DNA of 64,000 nucleotides, taken from Mucilaginibacter oryzae (lineage in GTDB: Bacteria; Bacteroidota; Bacteroidia; Sphingobacteriales; Sphingobacteriaceae). Every line of letters starts with the position of its first letter. Position 1 is the stretch's first letter. The translations under genes were made by a program, and so were the position numbers. A model generated the notes under the pieces. That model did not search any database and was not told the DNA's origin. It saw nothing but the letters and a program-made list of their open reading frames with translations. The DNA lies in contig NZ_QGHA01000002.1 of the NCBI RefSeq assembly GCF_003148845.1, positions 542,974 through 606,973 of the forward strand, in the 5' to 3' direction. This document shows, piece after piece, positions 35,179-43,220 of this stretch.

Positions 35179-37545
35179 ATGCTCAAAAACTATTTAAAAA
35201 TCACCTGGCGTAACCTGTTGCGTCAAAAAACTTTTTCGCTCATCAATATCCTGGGGCTAACCATTGGTATGGCCAGCGCAGCGCTTATTTTATTATGGGT
35301 TCAGAACGAGCTTAGCTTCGATCAGTTTCACGAAAAGGGCGACAGGCTTTATTCTGTCTATAACCGGTCGAAATTTGATGGAAAACTTTGGTGTTGGGAA
35401 ACCACCCCTAAAGTTATGGGCCGGGTAATGAAAGCGGAATTGCCGCAAATGGAAAAGGTAGCCAGGGTTACCAACGCCAATTTCTTGTTTACCATTGGAG
35501 ACAAACGGCTAACGGCGAATGGCGACTTTACCGATGCCGATTTTCTTTCCATGTTCAGCTTCCCATTGATCAGCGGTGATCAGAAAACGGCTTTAAACGA
35601 TATTCACAACATCGTGATAACCGAGAAGTTTTCAAAAAAACTTTTTGGAGAAGCTAACGCGATAGGAAAAACGGTTAAAATAGATAGCAATGCTTATTTC
35701 AAGGTTACGGGTGTAATGAAAGATTTGCCGAATAACACGCGCTTTGATTTTGAATACCTGTTGCCGTGGTCATACCTTAAAAAAATCGGGCAGGATGATG
35801 AGTATTGGGGCAATAATTCTATCCAAACGTTTGTGCTTTTGAAGCCCGGCGTAACTGAAGCTAACGCCAATGCTGTTATAGAGAACTTTACAAAAAACCA
35901 TTCCGACACTAAAGATATCCAGCAGTTTCTGCACCCGGCCGGCAAATGGCACCTGTATTCGCGTTTTGAAAACGGAAAAATTACAGGCGGAAATATTGAG
36001 AAGGTTAAAGTTTTTACATTAATTGCCGCGCTGATCCTCATTATTGCTTGTATCAACTTCATGAATTTGAGTACGGCCAGGAGCGAAAGCCGCGCCCGTG
36101 AGGTGGGGATCCGTAAAACTGTAGGCGCGTTAAGAGGCTCACTCATCTGGCAGTTTTTAGGCGAATCGGTTTTAATTGCAACCATTGCCGGCATATTTGC
36201 CGTTATAATTGTACAGGTTAGCATGTCGGGCTTTAACCAGCTTACGCAAAAGCAACTGTTTATTCCCTATAATAATCCGTATTTCTGGATTGTCGCACTC
36301 GGCTTTATCCTGGTTACCGGTTTAATTTCCGGAAGTTACCCAGCCTTGTACCTTTCCTCATTTAAGCCCGTTGCCGTGTTGAAGGGTACTTTTAAGGCAG
36401 CTAACGCGTTGGTTACGCCACGCAAATTGCTGGTGATTGTTCAGTTTACTTTTGCCGTAATTTTAATTATTTGCACCATTATAATCCGTCGGCAATTGCA
36501 ATATGCGCAGGATCGGGATACCGGGTATAAAAAAGATAACCTTGTTTACAGTTTTATGTCGGGCGAGATTGAAAAGCATTATCAGTCTATCAAAAACGAA
36601 TTACTTTCAAGCGGCGCGGCAACGTCTGTATCCAAAACAAATTCGCCCATTACCCAACGTTACAGCGATAGCTGGGGCTTTAACTGGCCGGGATCGACAC
36701 CCAATAATAAGGTAGATTTTATTATTTACACCACCGACGGCAGCCTTGTTAAGACTATGGGGCTTAAGCTTGTAGCGGGCAGGGATATAGATCCTGTAAA
36801 CTATCCTACCGATTCGACTGCATTATTGGTTAACGAAGCTTCGGTTAAGATCATGAACCTTAAAGATCCTGTTGGCAAAATAATAACCCAGGGAGAGGGT
36901 AAAGATGCCAAAGCCTGGCATATTGTTGGCGTTATTAAGGATTTCATCATCAGTTCGCCGTATGAGCCGGTACAGCATATGCTGATACAGGGGCCAAGCT
37001 CCTGGTTCAACATCATTCATTATAAATTGAATAATGCCAATACTACCAAAGAAAATCTGCGCCGCGCCGAAGCTATATTTAAAAAGTATAACCCCGATTA
37101 CCCCTTCGAATATAATTTTGTTGACCAGGAATATGCAAAGAAATTTGGCGATGAGCAGAGGATGGGAACTTTGGCCAGCCTTTTTGCGGGGTTAACAATT
37201 GTTATATCCTGCCTTGGGCTGTTTGGGCTTGCTGCTTACATGGCGCAAAACCGGGTTAGGGAAATAGGTATCCGTAAGGTGCTCGGCGCTTCGGTAACAA
37301 GTGTAACCGCTTTGCTTTCGCGCGATTTCCTGAAGCTGGTAGCCATCTCATTTTGCATTGCCGCGCCTTTAGCCTGGTATTTAATGTTCCAGTGGCTAAA
37401 GGGATATAGTTACCGCATCAGTATCAACATTGGGGTGTTTATAATAGCAGCGGTTTTAACATTGCTGATATCTGTTTTAACGGTGAGTTACCAGGCCATC
37501 AAGGCCGCCTTAGCCAACCCGGTAAAAAGCCTGAAAGGTGAGTAA
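35179..37545 (+). CDS. MacB/FtsX-type ABC transporter permease
   Basis: Large permease of 788 aa common in many copies in Bacteroidota. Layout: N-terminal helix (LINILGLTIGMASAALILLW), MacB-type periplasmic domain to about 240, three-helix FtsX block about 280-420, a second helix near 430 followed by another periplasmic domain, and a final FtsX block from about 675 ending NPVKSLKGE. EVGIRKTVGALRGS and REIGIRKVLGASV are the paired FtsX motifs. No ATPase subunit is adjacent. Such proteins act in efflux or lipoprotein/peptide handling; substrate unknown. Confidence 0.93.
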   Translation: MLKNYLKITWRNLLRQKTFSLINILGLTIGMASAALILLWVQNELSFDQFHEKGDRLYSVYNRSKFDGKLWCWETTPKVMGRVMKAELPQMEKVARVTNANFLFTIGDKRLTANGDFTDADFLSMFSFPLISGDQKTALNDIHNIVITEKFSKKLFGEANAIGKTVKIDSNAYFKVTGVMKDLPNNTRFDFEYLLPWSYLKKIGQDDEYWGNNSIQTFVLLKPGVTEANANAVIENFTKNHSDTKDIQQFLHPAGKWHLYSRFENGKITGGNIEKVKVFTLIAALILIIACINFMNLSTARSESRAREVGIRKTVGALRGSLIWQFLGESVLIATIAGIFAVIIVQVSMSGFNQLTQKQLFIPYNNPYFWIVALGFILVTGLISGSYPALYLSSFKPVAVLKGTFKAANALVTPRKLLVIVQFTFAVILIICTIIIRRQLQYAQDRDTGYKKDNLVYSFMSGEIEKHYQSIKNELLSSGAATSVSKTNSPITQRYSDSWGFNWPGSTPNNKVDFIIYTTDGSLVKTMGLKLVAGRDIDPVNYPTDSTALLVNEASVKIMNLKDPVGKIITQGEGKDAKAWHIVGVIKDFIISSPYEPVQHMLIQGPSSWFNIIHYKLNNANTTKENLRRAEAIFKKYNPDYPFEYNFVDQEYAKKFGDEQRMGTLASLFAGLTIVISCLGLFGLAAYMAQNRVREIGIRKVLGASVTSVTALLSRDFLKLVAISFCIAAPLAWYLMFQWLKGYSYRISINIGVFIIAAVLTLLISVLTVSYQAIKAALANPVKSLKGE

Positions 37546-37772
37546 AAAGTAATATACCGCAGGCTCCAATATTTGTATTTATAGATCAGAGGCTTTTTTC
37601 GATAAGAAAGGAGCCTTTGGCGTTATATGGAGCTAAATCAAGCGGGTATCTCTTGTTTTTTATGACAGGTGAATTGTTTGGATCTGCATTGGTTTTGATA
37701 GGAGGGATTGTTCTTTATAATTCCGGAACCGCCTGCGCCGGACAAGTGACTTGAAAATTTGACATCACGGCG

Positions 37773-37787
37773 CTGAAAATTTTTCAG
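37773..37787. promoter_or_regulatory. Palindrome CTGAAAA-T-TTTTCAG, possible activator site
   Basis: A perfect 7-bp-arm palindrome 43 bp upstream of the -24 element of the sigma-54 promoter. It could bind an enhancer-binding protein, though such sites usually lie farther upstream. Confidence 0.4.
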
Positions 37788-37828
37788 GAAAGAATGATAT
37801 TTTTTCAGTCTTGAGGGTAAAAAATCTA

Positions 37829-37845
37829 TTGGCACAGGTGTTGCT
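37829..37845 (+). promoter_or_regulatory. Sigma-54 (RpoN) -24/-12 promoter for hsp20
   Basis: TTGGCACAGGTGTTGCT matches the sigma-54 consensus TGGCAC-N5-TTGC exactly, with GG at 37831-37832 and GC at 37843-37844 at the required spacing. Transcription would begin near 37856, giving a leader of about 55 nt. Confidence 0.75.
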
Positions 37846-37895
37846 TAGGGTTAAGTAGTTTAATTAACATTATAAGTTTTAATCATTATTAAATT

Positions 37896-37902
37896 AAGGA
37901 GG
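37896..37902 (+). promoter_or_regulatory. Strong Shine-Dalgarno site AAGGAGG
   Basis: AAGGAGG ends 8 nt before the hsp20 ATG at 37911. Such full anti-SD matches are rare in this window, where most starts have A-rich leaders. Confidence 0.8.
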
Positions 37903-37910
37903 AAAGACCT

Positions 37911-38354
37911 ATGACATTGGTTAAATTTAATCCCGCTAAAAACAACAACGGTTCGCTTTTACCAGGCTTTAGCGACGTGTTCGATTCCATTTTTAACGAC
38001 ACATTCTTTAACGATCGCATGATCAGCAGGGTGCCTGCGGCCAACATCAGCGAGAGTGAAGATCATTTTCATGTAGAACTTGCCGCTCCCGGTCTCAAAA
38101 AAGAAGACTTCAAACTTAATCTCGACCGTAATGTGTTAAATATTTCGGTTGAAAGCCGCCAGGAACAAAACGATCAGCAAAAAAACTATAGCAAGCGTGA
38201 ATACAGTTACGCGTCGTGGGTGCGCTCTTTCACTCTTCCGGAAACTGCCAATGCTGAGCAGATTGATGCTACCTACACCGATGGCGTACTTAAAATTGAT
38301 ATCGCCAAGCGTGAAGAAGCTAAAGCAGTTCGACGCCAGATTGAGATCAGGTAA
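37911..38354 (+). CDS. Hsp20/alpha-crystallin small heat-shock protein
   Basis: ATP-independent holdase chaperone of 147 aa. The alpha-crystallin domain spans about residues 40-135 (VPAANISESEDHFHVELAAPGLKKEDFKLNLD read in parts; later AEQIDATYTDGVLKIDIAKRE), and the C-terminus ends RRQIEIR with an I-x-I motif that packs against neighbouring subunits. It has a sigma-54-type promoter and a strong ribosome site upstream, and a GAAA-loop terminator downstream, so it is a self-contained, probably highly induced unit. Confidence 0.95.
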   Translation: MTLVKFNPAKNNNGSLLPGFSDVFDSIFNDTFFNDRMISRVPAANISESEDHFHVELAAPGLKKEDFKLNLDRNVLNISVESRQEQNDQQKNYSKREYSYASWVRSFTLPETANAEQIDATYTDGVLKIDIAKREEAKAVRRQIEIR

Positions 38355-38376
38355 CGATAATAAGGTTAATTTGACA

Positions 38377-38400
38377 AAAGGCTCCGGAAACGGGGCCTTT
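38377..38400 (+). terminator. Hairpin with GAAA loop after hsp20
   Basis: AAAGGCTCCG (38377-38386) pairs with CGGGGCCTTT (38391-38400), one T-G wobble, closed by a GAAA tetraloop and ending in TTT. Only 17 bp remain before the next start codon. Confidence 0.65.
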
Positions 38401-38417
38401 GCTATAAGTTTGAATAT

Positions 38418-38714
38418 ATGGAAACGCCATTTTATATATCATTCAGCTTGAAAACACCAACAGGCTATGATGTTATCTGCGAATTTGCTATAGGCGATAA
38501 CCGGGAAATTGCCTATGCCTTATTTGATAGTTTGCACGGCGAAGAACAATATAAAGAAAATGACTTGCTTCATATCAACCTTATAGAAACGGTTGAAGCC
38601 CTGCCTGTAAAGATCAGCAGCAAGTGTTGTAACCTTGAAGAATTAGGCTGCAATACGAAAATTATCGTCCGCGAATTGTTCCGGCAAAAAAATCTTAAAA
38701 ATTATGAAGAGTAG
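38418..38714 (+). CDS. Hypothetical protein
   Basis: 98 aa, cytoplasmic, not recognised. It starts METPFYISFSLKTPTGYDVICEF and has a Cys pair in SSKCCNLEELGCNTK (about residues 71-85), then a basic/acidic tail. It lies 17 bp after the hsp20 terminator and is followed by a 12-bp-stem hairpin, so it looks like a real gene with its own boundaries. No function can be proposed. Confidence 0.65.
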   Translation: METPFYISFSLKTPTGYDVICEFAIGDNREIAYALFDSLHGEEQYKENDLLHINLIETVEALPVKISSKCCNLEELGCNTKIIVRELFRQKNLKNYEE

Positions 38715-38738
38715 GGGAGCAGTCCGTTAGTTACATTA

Positions 38739-38768
38739 AATGATGCATCTAAAGGCAGATGCATCATT
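38739..38768. terminator. Hairpin between convergent genes
   Basis: AATGATGCATCT (38739-38750) is perfectly inverted as AGATGCATCATT (38757-38768), loop AAAGGC. It probably ends transcripts from both sides, though no long T-run follows. Confidence 0.55.
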
Positions 38769-38782
38769 CATTCAGGCAGATC

Positions 38783-39415
38783 TTACTTATACTCAATCAC
38801 AAAATCCTCAACCGGGTTACGCACTTTTTTCATCGGTGCCAGCCAATCATTTTCGTCACGGTACCCTAAGTATAACAAGGTTACGCTTTTCAGCCCTAAA
38901 GATTTAAGGTCAAGCAATTCATCAACAAGCGCATTGTTAAACCCTTCCGCTGGGGTGCTGTCAATTCTGAGCTCGGCCGCTTGTGCAATGGCCAGTGCAA
39001 ACCCAATGTATGATTGCCTTGCGGTATGTATAAAATTTTCCTCGGCAGTTTCATTCAGATAAAGATTTTTAATCTTATCTGTATAGCTGCCAAACCTGCC
39101 GCGGGGTAAACCTCGCTCGTCGGTGATGCGATCATAAATGGTATCTATCCGTTCGGCGGTGTACCTGTCCCAGGCCGCAAATACCAGCACGTGCGAACAA
39201 TCTACCATTACCTCGGGGTTAAGCGAGCTTGGGGCGAGTTTTTCTTTAATCTCCTGATTGGAAACTACCAGTACACGGAACTGCTGCAAACCCGAAGAAG
39301 TAGGCGCCAACCGTGCGGCCTCTACAATCTTATCGATATCTTCCTGACTTACTTTTTTAGTCGGATCATATTTCTTGGTGGCATATCTCCACTTTAAATC
39401 TTCTATTAATGACAT
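38783..39415 (-). CDS. Nitroreductase-family NAD(P)H oxidoreductase
   Basis: FMN-dependent nitroreductase of the NfsB-like group, 210 aa. N-terminal FMN contacts RYATKKYDP (about residues 10-18) and LAPTSSGLQQFRVLVV (about 37-52) are clear, and the later LLYLGYRDENDWLAP (about 180-194) matches the family ending. It is the last gene of the minus-strand peroxide block, 54 bp after ohr. It may reduce quinones or electrophiles produced under oxidative stress; substrate not determinable. Confidence 0.9.
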   Translation of the reverse strand: MSLIEDLKWRYATKKYDPTKKVSQEDIDKIVEAARLAPTSSGLQQFRVLVVSNQEIKEKLAPSSLNPEVMVDCSHVLVFAAWDRYTAERIDTIYDRITDERGLPRGRFGSYTDKIKNLYLNETAEENFIHTARQSYIGFALAIAQAAELRIDSTPAEGFNNALVDELLDLKSLGLKSVTLLYLGYRDENDWLAPMKKVRNPVEDFVIEYK

Positions 39416-39469
39416 CTATAAAAAATTAAATGAAGCGGGCTCAAAAATCTAAACCCGCTTTTTGATGAA

Positions 39470-39892
39470 TTAGTTATTAGTAACCGCCAATTTTACTTCC
39501 ACATTACCGCGGGTGGCGTTAGAGTAGGGGCAAACCTGGTGAGCTTTGGCTACCAGTTCGTTCGCCTTATCCAGTTCAACTTCTTTGATATTAACGTCCA
39601 ATTCCACAGCTAAACCAAAACCACCGGTATCATTTTGACCGATGCTTACTTTCGCGGTTACGGTGGTACCACCGGCAGCAACCTTCTCCTGCTTGATCAC
39701 CAGATTCAGGGCACTGTCAAAACAAGCCGCATAACCTGCAGCAAACAATTGCTCGGGGTTGGTATAATCGTCATTGGCACCGCCAAGCGCTTTAGGCATT
39801 CTAACCTCAAGGTCTAACACGCCGTTGCTGCTTTTTACATGGCCGTTGCGGCCGCCTGTCGCGGTTGCATCCGCGGTATACAAGGTTTTCAT
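39470..39892 (-). CDS. ohr: Organic hydroperoxide resistance protein (Ohr)
   Basis: Thiol peroxidase of the OsmC/Ohr family that reduces organic hydroperoxides. Both active cysteines are present: Cys57 in AAGYAACFDSALN and Cys121 in HQVCPYSNATRGN. 140 aa, the standard size. Start MKTLYTADATATGGRNG is the usual Ohr N-terminus. Sits in a minus-strand run with an OhrR-type regulator, DoxX protein, DJ-1/PfpI protein and nitroreductase, which fits a peroxide-induced operon. Confidence 0.96.
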   Translation of the reverse strand: MKTLYTADATATGGRNGHVKSSNGVLDLEVRMPKALGGANDDYTNPEQLFAAGYAACFDSALNLVIKQEKVAAGGTTVTAKVSIGQNDTGGFGLAVELDVNIKEVELDKANELVAKAHQVCPYSNATRGNVEVKLAVTNN

Positions 39893-39919
39893 TTCTTGAT
39901 GAGATCTTAAATGTGAATA

Positions 39920-40597
39920 TTATTTTAACCTGTTGATCATTTTTTCAGCTACACCTTCAGACGAGGCCGGGTTTTGACCGGTGATCAGTAAGCCATCTTC
40001 AACCACATGTACGCCCCAGTCTTCCACTTTGCTGTAGTTTCCTCCCAGGTGCTTCAGCTCATTTTCTACTAAAAAGGGTACCACCTCAGTCAGCTTTACA
40101 GCTGCTTCTTCGGTATTTGAAAACCCGGTTACGTTTTTGCCTTTTACAAAAGGGTCGCCGTTCTCAAATTTTACGTTTTTAAATACACCCGGAGCATGAC
40201 AAACAGCGCCTACTAATTTGCCGCTATTGTAAAAATCGAGTATCAGTTGTGCCGATTTGGTATCATTAGCCAAATCCCAAAGCGGGCCATGGCCACCCGG
40301 ATAAAATAGGGCATCAAAATCTGTTGCATTCACATCGGCAAGCTTATAGGTGTGAGCAATAACATCCTGCACCTTTGCATCACTGTAATAGCGTTTGGTA
40401 GCATCGGTTTGCGCAGAGGGCGCCTCGCTGTTTGGATCGATAGGTGCCTGTCCGCCTTTTGGGGTAGCTACCACAACTTCGTAACCTGCATCGGTAAATT
40501 TGTAATATGGGGCTGCAAATTCTTCTACCCAAAAACCTGTTTTGTGGCCGGTATCGCCCAATTGATCGTGAGAGGTAACTACAAATAAAATTTTCAT
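39920..40597 (-). CDS. DJ-1/PfpI-family protein (Hsp31-like)
   Basis: Class I glutamine amidotransferase-like protein of 225 aa. The nucleophile elbow GAVCHAPGVF places Cys133, the conserved acid is in GFWVEEFAAPYY (Glu25 or Glu26), and the His following Cys completes the site. N-terminus MKILFVVTSHDQLGDTGHKTG is typical of the Hsp31/YajL-like glyoxalase III group. Probably a glyoxalase or chaperone that handles carbonyl stress. 27 bp upstream of ohr and 24 bp after the DoxX gene on the same strand. Confidence 0.9.
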   Translation of the reverse strand: MKILFVVTSHDQLGDTGHKTGFWVEEFAAPYYKFTDAGYEVVVATPKGGQAPIDPNSEAPSAQTDATKRYYSDAKVQDVIAHTYKLADVNATDFDALFYPGGHGPLWDLANDTKSAQLILDFYNSGKLVGAVCHAPGVFKNVKFENGDPFVKGKNVTGFSNTEEAAVKLTEVVPFLVENELKHLGGNYSKVEDWGVHVVEDGLLITGQNPASSEGVAEKMINRLK

Positions 40598-40621
40598 TGT
40601 CAGATTTTTTTAATGTTACAA

Positions 40622-41023
40622 TTAATGATTGTTCTTTTTAAGCGCGTTGGTACTCCAAAGCGCCCACAGGATAAGGACAGGTTGAAAAAAGAGCCTTATC
40701 AGCCTTGCGTTGTCGGTGTTTAAGCCGAAGGCGTTAACCTTATTAAGGTACTGAGCTACGTTGCCGGGGAAGATCAGCACAAAGAAAACCGCGGCGGTAA
40801 TACCTACCCATTTCTTGTACCGAACCGCAAAAATAAGCGCTAAACCTAAGCTGATCTCCACTATCCCCGATAAAATAACCGTGAGATCCGGACTAACAGG
40901 GAGCCATTTGGGCACCTGCGCTAAAAACTCCGACCGGTTAAAGGTTAGATGACTTACACCGGCAAATGTAAGAAAGGCACCCAGCACGATGCGGGCAATA
41001 TTTTGTAGTCTGGTAGTATGCAT
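40622..41023 (-). CDS. DoxX-family membrane protein
   Basis: 133 aa with four predicted helices (about 10-25, 45-65, 70-90, 105-125). The N-terminal RIVLGAFLTFAGVSHLTFNR and central LSGIVEISLGLALIF are DoxX/DoxD-like. Such proteins appear with oxidative-stress genes in many bacteria; molecular role unsettled. Its first base overlaps the last base of ohrR (41023), so the two are coupled. Confidence 0.82.
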   Translation of the reverse strand: MHTTRLQNIARIVLGAFLTFAGVSHLTFNRSEFLAQVPKWLPVSPDLTVILSGIVEISLGLALIFAVRYKKWVGITAAVFFVLIFPGNVAQYLNKVNAFGLNTDNARLIRLFFQPVLILWALWSTNALKKNNH

Positions 41024-41442
41024 TATCTGGTTAAAACTTTATTTAAAAGAGTTTTTAATTGTTGAAGTTCATCCATAGAAACATTGGAACATTTAAGCAA
41101 TTCCATCGGTATGTGTTTCGCTTTTTCTTTCAGTTGTTTGCCCGATGATGTTAAAGAAATTATTACAACCCGCTCATCATGTTTACTCCGCGTTCTGTTC
41201 ACTAATCCTTTTTGTTCTAACCTTTTGAGCAGCGGCGTAAGCGTTCCGGTATCCAGGTGCAACTTCTCGCACAATTGGTTTACCGTTTGCTCCTGATACT
41301 CCCACAGTACCATTAACACGAGATACTGAGGATAGGTAATATCCAGTTGAGCCAATAGTGGCCTGTATAAATTAGTCAAATTCCTGGAGAAGGCATATGC
41401 CGGGAAACAGATCTGATTTTCGAGCTTCAATAAATCTTCCAT
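41023..41442 (-). CDS. ohrR: MarR-family regulator, OhrR type
   Basis: Winged-helix MarR regulator of 139 aa. The start at 41442 gives MEDLLKLENQICFPAYAFSR, with Cys12 at the place of the peroxide-sensing Cys of B. subtilis OhrR (Cys15). The HTH (TVNQLCEKLHLDTGTLTPLLKRLEQKGLV in two parts) and the wing with RTRSKHDERVVIISLT follow. A reading from 41613 would add 57 non-homologous residues and overlap the photolyase gene, and is rejected. Leads the operon containing ohr, so it probably represses it until oxidised; a palindromic site lies upstream at 41479-41504. Confidence 0.9.
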   Translation of the reverse strand: MEDLLKLENQICFPAYAFSRNLTNLYRPLLAQLDITYPQYLVLMVLWEYQEQTVNQLCEKLHLDTGTLTPLLKRLEQKGLVNRTRSKHDERVVIISLTSSGKQLKEKAKHIPMELLKCSNVSMDELQQLKTLLNKVLTR

Positions 41443-41478
41443 AGTTACAAAACGATGCAAATTTAAAAATGTTTTGCG

Positions 41479-41504
41479 CAATATAATTTTGTAAAATATA
41501 ATTG
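41479..41504. promoter_or_regulatory. Candidate OhrR operator
   Basis: A 26-bp AT-rich imperfect palindrome with outer arms CAAT/ATTG and inner arms ATTTT/AAAAT (18 of 26 positions self-complementary), 37 bp upstream of the ohrR start. MarR-family operators have this shape. Confidence 0.45.
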
Positions 41505-41600
41505 GATCGTCAATTAATTGCAGTGTGGAGCAGGATTTTTTAAAAGCTCGAGGCATCTGAAAGCTTTTACCGGAAGAGGATTGGCAGGTAACGTTAAAAT

Positions 41601-42872
41601 TTATCCGAGCCAAAGCTGTTGAAATGTTCCTTCGGGATCGTAAGCAGCGGCCTGTTTGGCGGTATTAAAATACCGGTTAGATCTGGGGTCATTTCCAATA
41701 CCGGCAAGATAGGCCCAATTTCCCCAATTGCTGCAAACGTCATAATCAATCAATTGCTGCTCAAAATAAGCCGCGCCGTAACGCCAGTCAACCTTCAGGT
41801 CGTTGCAAAGGTAACTGGCTACATTCTGCCGCCCACGGTTACTCATAAACCCGGTCAGTTTCAATTCGGTCATATTGGCGTCTATAAAAGTGTTACCGGT
41901 TCGTGCCTCCACCCAAAGATCAAGCACCGCGGTTGATGAATGGAGGCTTGATCTCCGGAAATAGCGCAAATTGTTTTTCTCCATGCAAAATCCAAAATAG
42001 TCCCGCCAAAGCAATTCGTAGATAAGCCAGTAGGTAGATTCATTGCCGCCAAATATGATTTCATATTTTTTTACTTCTTCATAGATCTCCCTGGCCGAGA
42101 TGCAGCCTGCGGCGAGCCAGGCAGAAAACTTGGATGAGTAACTTTCGCCTACCAGGCCATTGCGTGTATGTTTGTAGTTGGATAACGCCTTTGTTTGATA
42201 AAAATAATTTTGGAGGCGCTCATGAGCAGCATCTGATCCTCCTTTAAACACTAACACGGCACGCGGATCTGCTTCAACCTCAGCTTCTATGATTGATAAG
42301 TCTAAGCTTTTGATTGAAGGTGAACGTATGAATACCGGCTTTGGAAATACCGGACGTACAGTCACAACGTCTTCTGTCTTCCTTTTAAATTCTGTAAAGA
42401 TCTCAGGTAGTTGTGCTGTTGGGAATGGAAGATCAGACGAATGAAATAGATTACGGCATTCAAAAGTTTTTACCGAACAATTTAAACGGGACAGTCCGGT
42501 TATTACCTTTTCCTGTAAACTCAATTCCTCGGGCGCAACTTCCTTTTCTGCATAAAGCGTTTGGGCGCCATATGTTATAGCCAGTTCAGGTATTTCTTTT
42601 TCAGGCGCGCCAGCTATAAAAACCAGCCCTGATCCGGCTGTGCGCAGCCCTTGGTCAAGGCACTGCAAACTTTCTTTTAAAAATTTCAGTCGAAAGGCGC
42701 CTGCTTTTTTAAACCCGTACGATGTAGTTTGTAAGAGCAGGTCATCAAGACAATAAAAAGGAACAACTTCGTCGTTTTCGGCTAAGGCACGGGTCAAACA
42801 TTCGTTATCACGTAAACGAAGATTGGTTTTAAACCAAACTAAAGCAATCTTTTTTTCAGACAGTGTCGTCAT
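41601..42872 (-). CDS. Cryptochrome DASH / deoxyribodipyrimidine photolyase
   Basis: FAD-dependent blue-light enzyme of 423 aa. The N-terminal antenna domain starts IALVWFKTNLRLRDNECL; the FAD domain has YKHTRNGLVGESYSSKFSAWLAAGCISAREIY (read in parts, about 225-256), LIYELLWRDYFGFCMEKN (about 275) and the C-terminal MSNRGRQNVASYLCNDLKVDWRYGAAYFE (about 340-370) with WGNWAYLAGIGNDPR, typical of CRY-DASH. It repairs pyrimidine dimers, mainly in single-stranded DNA in studied members. It lies 3 bp after the TIGR03643 gene, its usual companion. Confidence 0.93.
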   Translation of the reverse strand: MTTLSEKKIALVWFKTNLRLRDNECLTRALAENDEVVPFYCLDDLLLQTTSYGFKKAGAFRLKFLKESLQCLDQGLRTAGSGLVFIAGAPEKEIPELAITYGAQTLYAEKEVAPEELSLQEKVITGLSRLNCSVKTFECRNLFHSSDLPFPTAQLPEIFTEFKRKTEDVVTVRPVFPKPVFIRSPSIKSLDLSIIEAEVEADPRAVLVFKGGSDAAHERLQNYFYQTKALSNYKHTRNGLVGESYSSKFSAWLAAGCISAREIYEEVKKYEIIFGGNESTYWLIYELLWRDYFGFCMEKNNLRYFRRSSLHSSTAVLDLWVEARTGNTFIDANMTELKLTGFMSNRGRQNVASYLCNDLKVDWRYGAAYFEQQLIDYDVCSNWGNWAYLAGIGNDPRSNRYFNTAKQAAAYDPEGTFQQLWLG

Positions 42873-42875
42873 GCG

Positions 42876-43151
42876 TCATTTTCGTTTGCTGATCTTGTTT
42901 CCGCTTATCTGTCGCTGCCTGCTGCATTTAAAACGTAAGGACTTGATAACATGCTTAGTACTTCGTCCCTGTACACGCTTCCGCCACATTCTGAAACTTG
43001 AGGCCTTCATTTCCCTGCGCATCAGTTCTATCACCTGCTGCTCATTGATCCCGAATTGCAGGGTTATGGCATCAAATGTTGTACGGTCTTCCCAGGCCAT
43101 TTCGATGATACGGTCGGTTTCTACTTCATTAAAAATATAGTCGTGTGTCAT
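42876..43151 (-). CDS. TIGR03643/DUF2805 protein, photolyase-associated
   Basis: Short basic protein of 91 aa. The core DRIIEMAWEDRTTFDAITLQFG, NEQQVIELMRREMKASSFRMWRKRV (read in parts) and GRSTKH is the TIGR03643 signature, and it looks like an HTH. Members nearly always lie beside CRY-DASH/photolyase genes, as here with 3 bp between them. The C-terminal tail is Lys/Arg-rich. Possibly a DNA- or RNA-binding helper of the photolyase; function not established. Confidence 0.88.
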   Translation of the reverse strand: MTHDYIFNEVETDRIIEMAWEDRTTFDAITLQFGINEQQVIELMRREMKASSFRMWRKRVQGRSTKHVIKSLRFKCSRQRQISGNKISKRK

Positions 43152-43220
43152 TTTTTTATATACAAACGGTATTATATGGTTTTCAGATTGGTTATCCCGC
43201 CTTTAAATTGATGATTGAAA

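Larger units (their letters stand above)
37546..37910. other. 365-bp gap holding the hsp20 control region
   Basis: No gene. The left half includes a weak hairpin-like GAGGC/GCCTTT pair (about 37590-37618) that may end the permease transcript. The right half holds the palindrome at 37773-37787, the sigma-54 promoter at 37829-37845 and a full Shine-Dalgarno sequence before the hsp20 start. Confidence 0.6.

Noticed and set aside
41443..41613. 57-residue upstream extension of the ohrR reading frame
   Set aside because: It overlaps the photolyase gene and contains none of the MarR/OhrR pattern, whereas ATG 41442 gives the classical N-terminus with the sensing Cys.
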